A stretch of 64,000 bases of DNA, taken from JAGTVG01 sp942491935. Its GTDB lineage: Bacteria; Bacteroidota; Bacteroidia; Cytophagales; Cyclobacteriaceae. Shown one piece after another: positions 57,495 to 64,000 of this stretch (position 1 is its first letter; each line of letters opens with the position of its first letter). The stretch lies in the NCBI GenBank assembly GCA_942491935.1, contig CALOCZ010000026.1, forward strand, positions 42,501 through 106,500. Reading direction: 5' to 3'. A program made the position numbers and the translations under genes. The notes under the pieces are model-generated. The model did no database searches. It had not been told where the DNA came from and worked only from the letters and a program-made list of their open reading frames with translations.

Positions 57495-59930
57495 CTATTC
57501 CGGGCAGGTCTGTTGGTAGGGCTCTCCAGTCAGATAGCGTTCCCATTCATCTTTGGTCGGGTTGCGATTCAATCGTTTGCATGCGGCCTGACGCAGGTGC
57601 TCGGTGCGCCAGCGCCAGGTTCGAATGACCTGGAGCTCGCGATCGCGAGCAGCGGTGCAGCCAATGACCATGACGTCGCCGTTGCCGCTGAACATCACAC
57701 CCTTGAACGTATCTTTCAACCGGAGCGATTGCCGTGTGTCCGGTGGGCACCTTGCGTAGGCGAAGCAAACTTCGCCGGCGGACCAGGTCACCAGATGTGT
57801 CCTGTCCGGCGTTGTGCTATGGGCCATCTCTCCTTTATGCAGGTGCAGGGAAGCTGTTTCGCCCCTGGCCCGCAAGGGGCAGGATGCGGACAATGCCGTC
57901 GCGTCCGAAAGCGAAGAGGCGTGCATCTTCATCGCTGAAACGGGCGACTGCACCGTAGTGATTGTAGGCGAGCCGGCACTTTTGCCAGCGCGGTCGATTT
58001 CCGGGTTGCGGTCCTGCCTTCAGCAGGCCGCCAGCATTGTCCTGGCGGGACTGGAACCGGGTGGATGTGGCCACGAACTGTCATAGCTGATCTGCAGCAG
58101 CTCGCGCCCATCCTCCACATCCAGGAAGTGAGGCTGGCGCGCCTGTTTTCGGATCACGGCAAGGTATCGGCCTCCCCGACTCAGTCGGTGGCTGTCACCC
58201 GGATTTCTTGCTCTTTGCCGCCTCTACCGTCTGCCCGCTGTCCAGCGTCAGCGTCCACGCGCAGGTGCGTCCGTCCAGGGCTCGCGGCGGTGACTGAGGC
58301 ACCATCCATGGAAAAGACCAGATCGTCCACCTTGGCACCGTGTTTGAGCCAGAAGCTGGTGCGGCTTTCAAGGTCCCAGATGCGAACCATCGGTCGCTGC
58401 CGACGCTGGCCAGGCGCCGGCCGTCCGGGCTCAGCTTGAACAACCGCACCGATGCGGATGGCCGAGGGGCGCAACAGTCTTGCCGCTGGAGGCGTCGAAC
58501 ACCGCCACATGCCGCCGGGCCTATCTGGGATGCGAAGCGACGACCGTCGCGACAGACCGACAGTCCGACCCGCGATGTATGCGGAGTCGCATCACGTCAC
58601 GGAATGGCTCAACCGGCCATATGCCCACGATGTGGATGTTCCTCGGGTCCGCCCTCGCCGCCCACCGCAACCCGGCCTCCATCGGGACTGAAGGCCACCA
58701 GGTCAGCGCTCCAGGGGCGAACCATCCGGGCCATCTCTCACCGTCTGGAAGGTGCCACAGTCTGGCTGTATGATCGTCGCCGCCGGTGAGCAGGTATTGA
58801 CCCGCTGGGCCGAAGGTCAGGTCCAGCACAACAGCGTCGGACTGGACATCCAGCACTTGTTTGCCACTATCGAGATGATCCGGGCTTTTCCGTCGCCGCC
58901 CGCCACTGCAATCACAGGGTCCCGAGGATGGAACGCGAGTGCCGTGACGGGTGCGCCCACTGCGAACTGTCTCGTTTGCCGGCCATCCTTTGTGGCCCAC
59001 ACGTTTACCAGGGATACCGCAGATCCCACGCCGGCCGGCCGACTCACCGTTGCTAGTCGATCACCGCGGGGGCAGAAGGCCAGGGCCGACACATCCGAGT
59101 GGTGCTCAAGGCTCGCCAGACGTTGGCCACTGTTCGTCTCCCAGATTGAAACGAAATCGTCATCGCTGGCAGTGGCGAGAAGTTTATCGTCCGAACTGAA
59201 GCTGATCCGCCGTACGGGACTTTGTGGAGAGGCGTGTCGTCGAGCTTCCATCGGCGGTGTTCCACAGTGTGACCAGCAGGGCCCGACACCGATGCCAGCA
59301 GATCACCGCTTGGGCTGAATCGCGAGTTTCGCAAGGGCGTGCCATGTAGAGGCCTCGTAGCTCGAAGCGGCTGCCCAGCCGCTTGCCCTCCAGGACCGCC
59401 AGGCACCGGCATCACGAGGGGTGGCGGCGTGAAGATAACCCTTGGCGGCTGAAAATTGAAGCGCCAGCCAGCGTCCACCAGGACCGCGTCGATGCGGTGC
59501 TCGCCGCTGCCGGTCCAGGTATTCCAGATCTGCATAGGCAGCTGGAGCCGAAGTTAAGATCGTAAGGCCGCGTGGCCAGATGATCGCCGTCCGGGCTGAA
59601 CGCCAGCTCCAGTGCCTGGGACACGGGCCGGATCGCAACCTGCGCGGCGGCCGCCGCAGCATGATCTGCCGCAGCGTCTGCGCGGCTTCTTGGTGGGCAA
59701 AGCGCTTCAGGGATTCGCCAGCAGGGCACCCACCTCCTGGACCGTCGAGCGCCGGGTCCTTGACGACCGGCCTGGGCCGCGAGCTGTTTGCCTTGTTGGT
59801 GCCGGTGCCGTGGTTACCAAAACATCCCGCCCTATGCCCTGGTAGGCAATCCCTCGCAGCAAATTGGCTGGATGAGTGAATCTGGCCATCGCCTCCACCT
59901 CAACGAAGAAGGCATTTATACCTGTCCGGA
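57495..59930 (-). pseudogene. C-terminal part of a large WD40-repeat protein, multiply frameshifted
   Basis: High-GC region. In several minus-strand frames it shows WD40 blades: LAFSPDGDHLAT, ISFSSDDKLLATASDDDFVS then IWETNSGQ, LAFHPRDPVIAVAGGDGKAR, LTFGPAGQYLLTGGDDHTAR then LWHLPDG, and DGRRLASVGSDRW. The end is NPTKDEWERYLTGEPYQQTC, a tail common to bacterial WD40 proteins fused to STAND ATPases, caspases, TIR or kinases. The N-terminal effector or NTPase part is not present: the frame is lost near 59930. At least six frame changes are needed. Confidence 0.78.
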
Positions 59931-60019
59931 GAGTGGTGACACCAATTGAATAACAATACCGTAAATAAAATCAACAACTAATATAAACCCACCATTTAAC
60001 CATCATGCTTTAAGGAACT

Positions 60020-61314
60020 ATTAGCCAAACAAAAAAATTATCCGTCATTAAGTTAGGGATATGTTGGATTACCCATTGCCCTTGAATTTGCCCGCAAAAT
60101 GTCAGTCATTGGATTTGACATCAAAGCTGACCGGGTGGAGCTTATGAAAAAAGGCATTGACCCCAGCAACGAGTTGGAAGCATCGGCCTTTGAAGGGTGC
60201 GACATTCAATACACCTGCCATGCAGAAGACCTGAAAGAAGCCAATTTTCACGTAGTAGCGGTACCTACGTTTCATCAACGATCGAAGTAAACTCACCGGA
60301 CGACACCCTCTTGAGCGCCACCAAAGCCGTCGGTAAAATCCCGAAGAAAGGTGATTATGGTATTCGGAACTACATCGTTTACCCAGGCTGTACTGAAGAA
60401 GATTGCGTACCTATCCTAAATATGAGTCGGGATTGAAATTTAACGACGACTTTAAAGTGGGCTTAGCCCGAACGTATTAACCCGGGAGACAAAGAACACA
60501 CCTTAACTAAGATATTGAAAAATTGTATCGGTAGCGATGCTGGAATCACTGGAAGTCATTGCCGAAGTGTAGCTTAACCATCATCAAAGCCGGTATTCAC
60601 AAAGCCAGCAGCATCAAAGTAGCCGAAGCCGCCAAGATCATTGAAAACACTCAACGCATGTAAACATTGCCTTGATGAATGAGCTTTCATTGATCTTCAA
60701 CCGCATGAACATTAACACCTTTGAAGTCCTGGAAGCAGCCGGCACCAAATGGAACTTCCCGAAATTCTTCCCGGGCTTAAGTGGTGGTCACCGTATTGGG
60801 GTGGATCCGTATACCACCTACAAAGCCAACCAGTTGGGTTACCACTCCAAGATTGTTAATGGAGGGCGTTTCATCAACGATTCCATGGGGGCGGCTGTGG
60901 CCAAGACCCTGGTTAAAAAGACGATTTCGCACGGTAATAAAATCAATGCCCTGCGCCCGCGTCTTGACTACATAATAATGCACACATGGAGCTACCTTTA
61001 AAGAGAATGTGAGCGGGAGCATCCGAAATTCCAAGGTGGTTGTTATGTTTACAACGGAGTTGAAGTCCTTCAGTATCGATGTAGAGGTGGCTGATCCACA
61101 TGCTTCTTCAGAAGAATTGATGGCCGAATATGATGGTGGTATCTCCGAAAATCAAGGGCAAATACAACGGTGTTATCGGGAAAAGGAATCAAACGTTTAT
61201 TGTCGTTTTCAATGAAGTCAATTTCAAATCCAGATGGTGGACAACGGGGTGTTTGTGGATGTCAAAGGAATTCATCGCGACAAAATAAAAGACCTGACTT
61301 ATTGGAGCTTGTAA
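60020..61314 (+). pseudogene. UDP-sugar (VipA/TviB-type) dehydrogenase, multiply frameshifted
   Basis: A Bacteroidota-like nucleotide-sugar dehydrogenase: GYVGLPIALEFARK, VIGFDIKADRVELMKKGID, FHVVAVPT, then STIEVNSPDDTLL, NELSLIFNRMNINTFEVLEA, SGGHRIGVDPY, and the C-terminal KENVSGSIRNSKVVVM up to DLTYWSL. At least five frame changes and several stops interrupt it. The active-site Cys of GGHCIGVDPY is Arg here (CGT), and one residue after DPY is missing. Codon use is richer in GC than the genes before 55 kb, so it comes from a different bacterium. Confidence 0.85.
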
Positions 61315-61452
61315 TGATCAGCAAAAGATATCGGCAACCCCTGGAGATTCAATGATCCTTTTCCTTTTAATAATCCGGTCATCATCCGTGTCGATAGTCC
61401 AACTTTTTGAAAAGAAGCTGTACTGACAAGGCAGTTGACAAGAAATTCTCGC

Positions 61453-61489
61453 AAAAAAGTGGAATTCACCGTGTAGATTCCACTTTTTT
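61453..61489. terminator. Strong bidirectional hairpin AAAAAAGTGGAAT / ATTCCACTTTTTT
   Basis: Perfect 13-base arms (61453-61465 and 61477-61489) with an 11-base loop, flanked by A and T runs: a textbook intrinsic terminator for both strands. It lies between the dehydrogenase and the convergent CTD-protein gene. Confidence 0.85.
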
Positions 61490-61637
61490 TATGCCGGAAA
61501 CGCCATCGTCCATGGTCAATGGTCCATTTTTTTGAAAAGATGCCTTTTGGTCCTTTGGTCGATATTGTTTTTTTTTGGCGGGAAGCACAAAAGTACATGG
61601 TCGATGCATCGATTTTTGAAAAGAGGGGAAATGTACC

Positions 61638-62346
61638 TTACAAACGCCCTCCACTCAGCACACAACCCTGTTTCTGCTCCACCACTTTTCCCGATGGATA
61701 AAAACAATCGCACCCATATAATATAAAATCTTCGGCATGAGCTGTACCTGATCCATCCCCAACCCATCCCATATAAAACGGATCAGTGGCCATCAATTCA
61801 TTATTGACCAAAAATGTAACTTCCTGCCTGCTCCCATTATAAATGCGGATAGAGACCATTCCATCTGGTTCCACATTTTTCAGCCCAATGGTTAATAAAT
61901 CGTCCCTACCATCGCCATTGGGAGAAAACACTTCGGGTGCTATCCACATTTTCTTCCTGTTAGTTACCGTCAACGCCTGAGAATTTAAAACCGGTCGGTG
62001 TGGCATATCCCACCGCAGAGGCAGCCGAGTGCCAATTGCGCGGATCATCGCTGGCCCCATCCGGCGAGAGCCGCTCCAATGAAACACCCTCTTTGTCTTT
62101 CAGAAGATCAAAATGCATTTGTTCCCGGTACGCGAAATGATCACTTAGTGCCCCTGATCGATCGGTAAGCGAGCACCTCCTCATCATCCGGCAAAGAAGG
62201 AGTAACGCATCAAAGCCAGTAAGTGGATTTTGTGATTCACATCCGTAGGCTGCCATTAAACAAGCTATCCGGCGTGTCAGCACCAGAATCGCTGGAAACA
62301 ACATCCTGTTTTGATCCGAAAATGGAAACAGTTGTGGAGGAAGCAA
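61638..62346 (-). pseudogene. C-terminal part of a secreted Bacteroidota protein with FSPNGDG domain, frameshifted
   Basis: From the right: SDSGADTPDSLF in a broken frame, LTDRSGALSDHFAYREQMHF, LLKDKEGVSLERLSPDG, DDPRNWHSAASAVGYATPT, then PEVFSPNGDGRDDLLTIGLK and RIYNGSRQEV, and finally KVVEQKQGCVLSGGRL. The layout (lamin-tail-like region, FSPNGDG cap domain, conserved GGRL-type end) is that of secreted cell-surface or adhesin proteins exported by the type IX system. At least two frameshifts; the N-terminal part is missing at the 62.35 kb join. Confidence 0.75.
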
Positions 62347-63677
62347 GCAGACGGCCTCTTTATGCGCGCCACCACGTAGCGATCACCCAGGACGACGGCA
62401 GTCCCAGCAAGGTCCTTCCTCCATCAGACGGGGACAAAACGTCACCTCCATCGTCGACGAGATTGTTCGACGGCCATTTCCTGCATGAACTGGCGCCAGC
62501 GCCGAACGCCGCCGAACTGGAGGAAGAAGGTCGCGCAACGAGGCCGCGAACAGGCGGCATCCACGAACGGCGGCACCAGAACCTTCACACCGAGAAGACG
62601 GCAACGATCAGTCAGCGCCGCGTCCAGCCCGCATCGAACCACGTCATCGGCATCGTCCGCGAGCCTCCAGAGCAGATCGCCAGCGAACTGTTCGGCAGAC
62701 GCACCGGTTGCAGAAGCCGCCGCCACCAGCCAGCCGCCGCCTGGTTTCCAGCGAATTCATCGAAGACTGGTGGACGAAATCGAACAACAACGCCGAGAGC
62801 GACCATCCACACTGCCCAGCAAACTCCATCAAACTCTTCTGAAGAGCTCAGTTCGAACTGACTCAGACAGAATGAGGCACGAATATCTGACTCCCTGTCG
62901 ACTGCTAGCACCACTGGGAGATTCCATTGCTCAGCAACACCTCTTCCAAGTCTCTGAGCATGGATGCAGCAGACTGCCTCTGAATAGCTTTGAAGAGTGA
63001 TTTCTCCCAGGGGCAGAATTCTGCAACAGACAGACAGACACTGGGGCTTACCGGGGAAGGAGATCAAAGATTCTACCAGGGTCTGAAATGTTCTGCAGCT
63101 CTGGTCGATGGACCAACAGCTGGGAAAATGTCCAGCACGTCCAGCAGGTCGACACTGACAATGGGCTTGAGAAGGAACAAACATCACCACCGCCAACGTC
63201 CAGGACCAGGAAGATCGGCCCGCCAAGAAAGCCCATCAACCGACCAACCAATCGTCGATCAACAGGACCAACCAACCAGATGGAAGAAGGTCGGGAGCAA
63301 CTGACAGAAGGTCCAACAGGAGATACGGCACTATGTTCGCCTACAGGTGGAACACGAAGAATACAGGTCGATCAATAACGAATGCTCACCTCACCTCACC
63401 TACCCACCTACAATACGTCAAATCAAGTTCTCCAACTACAGAACAAACCAGCGTCCAACACATTCCAGATCTCAGAATGCGTCTAAAGAAGAAACGGTCA
63501 TCACCATCCTCCTGCACGCCTGAGAACATTACAGTCAGTCTGTTCGTACGCCTGAATCAAACTTAGCCTTTAAATGGGATCAGAAATGTCCTATGCTCAC
63601 CAGTTCAGTCTGGTACCAGGCCGATCAAATGATCCGCAGGCTCTGCCTGCAAGACAGTCAGCAGCACCATCGCCAAT

Positions 63678-63691
63678 GGGGGGGGGGGGGG
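63678..63691 (+). repeat. G homopolymer, 14 bases
   Basis: A run of 14 G, longer than any other homopolymer I noticed in the window. Unusual for the bacterial part and a common site of read errors. Confidence 0.9.
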
Positions 63692-63873
63692 AAGAAGGCA
63701 CCGAAGAAGAAACCAAACAGAGTCAGACGTATACAAACAAAGTTCACTTTTCAGAATTATTCAACAGCAACATACTGTATCAACATTCTTCCGAGCACAA
63801 AATCGGAATTCGAATTACGGTAAATTTATCCCACCAATCAAAACTAATCATTTTGCGTCGTCTCACTAATTTC

Positions 63874-63945
63874 TACAGTACAGTACCATATCCGCCACGA
63901 ATCAAAACTACAGTACAATCGACGAAATACAGTACAGTACCGTAT
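63874..63945 (+). repeat. Dispersed TACAGTACAGTACC(A/G)TAT repeats
   Basis: Two copies of an 18-base unit at 63874-63891 and 63928-63945 differ at one base; a shorter CTACAGTACA lies between them. Repeats of this type occur in nuclear intergenic DNA of some diatoms; I offer that only as a resemblance. Confidence 0.6.
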
Positions 63946-64000
63946 ATTTCAAAATCAACATATCCCGACAAGATTACGGGCACAGCGACAAAACTGTCTT

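Larger units (their letters stand above)
62350..64000. other. Eukaryote-like non-coding tail
   Basis: Base composition and style change again: long runs free of stops on both strands at 62350-63300 reflect skewed GC-rich composition, not homology; I recognise no protein in any frame. From 63300 the sequence is AC-rich, with short tandem ACAG runs (63026-63040), a 14-base G run and repeated TACAGTACAGTACC units. This resembles nuclear intergenic DNA of an alga or another eukaryote. Confidence 0.5.

Noticed and set aside
58521..59535. Many overlapping long open frames on both strands
   Set aside because: High-GC shadows of the frameshifted WD40 gene; only the minus-strand pieces show repeated WD40 motifs.
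62612..63226. Minus-strand open frame of 204 codons in the tail
   Set aside because: Stop-free by composition; several frames on both strands are open here and none shows a known motif.
1..64000. CRISPR array
   Set aside because: No regularly spaced direct repeats were seen anywhere in the window.

Overview
Positions 1 to about 55.5 kb are an AT-rich bacterial chromosome segment that looks like a marine Bacteroidota (probably Cytophagales-like; the order is a guess). The signs are many lipoproteins and Tat-exported sugar enzymes, head-GIN and META-domain lipoproteins, arrays of FtsX-type permeases that end in the LRYE-type tail common in this phylum, a PPK2, a fatty acid hydroxylase and a sulfatase. 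No tRNA, rRNA or CRISPR array was recognised.

Layout of the bacterial part. 1-3.9 kb: a sulfatase (cut by the window edge), a histidine kinase and a sigma-54-dependent response regulator, all on the minus strand. 4.2-5.8 kb: an internally deleted ornithine-cyclodeaminase-family gene followed by an intact trans-3-hydroxy-L-proline dehydratase. 6-18.1 kb: five consecutive MacB/FtsX-type permeases with no ATPase gene. A 17-bp palindrome of the form TGTTGGA-N3-TCCAACA occurs once before the response regulator and once before the permease array. The second copy sits about 60 bp upstream of a sigma-54-like element, so the two-component system probably controls the permeases. 18.2-29.2 kb: SnoaL-like protein, cyanophycinase-like peptidase, two glycosyltransferases, two DinB-fold proteins, a bestrophin, an MFS carrier and a frameshifted alpha-glucuronidase-like glycosidase. 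29.7-42.2 kb: envelope and housekeeping genes (lipoproteins, GNAT, class III cyclase, SNF-type symporter, membrane LuxR regulator, PPK2, fatty acid hydroxylase, outer-membrane barrel). 42.3-55.1 kb: carbohydrate and small-molecule catabolism: a CE1-like esterase that appears to have lost its catalytic residues, polysaccharide deacetylase, YiaK-like reductase plus creatininase, purine permease, YbaK, two tandem PIG-L deacetylases with a Gfo/Idh oxidoreductase, a TIM-barrel isomerase, NagB and a second Gfo/Idh protein.

From about 55.5 kb the character changes repeatedly: an ochrophyte/red-lineage plastid fragment (secA end plus rpl34), a proteobacterial-type REP-associated transposase, a high-GC WD40 protein end, a frameshifted nucleotide-sugar dehydrogenase and a CTD-type secreted protein end from a different Bacteroidota, and finally 1.6 kb of non-coding, eukaryote-like sequence with short repeats. 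Nearly every gene in this tail carries indels. The simplest reading is an assembly chimera of error-rich reads from a non-axenic algal or environmental sample; genuine insertion into one genome is less likely and can be tested at the junctions.

At least six genes in the bacterial part are also interrupted by what look like single-base indels, so either the consensus is imperfectly polished or several genes are decaying.
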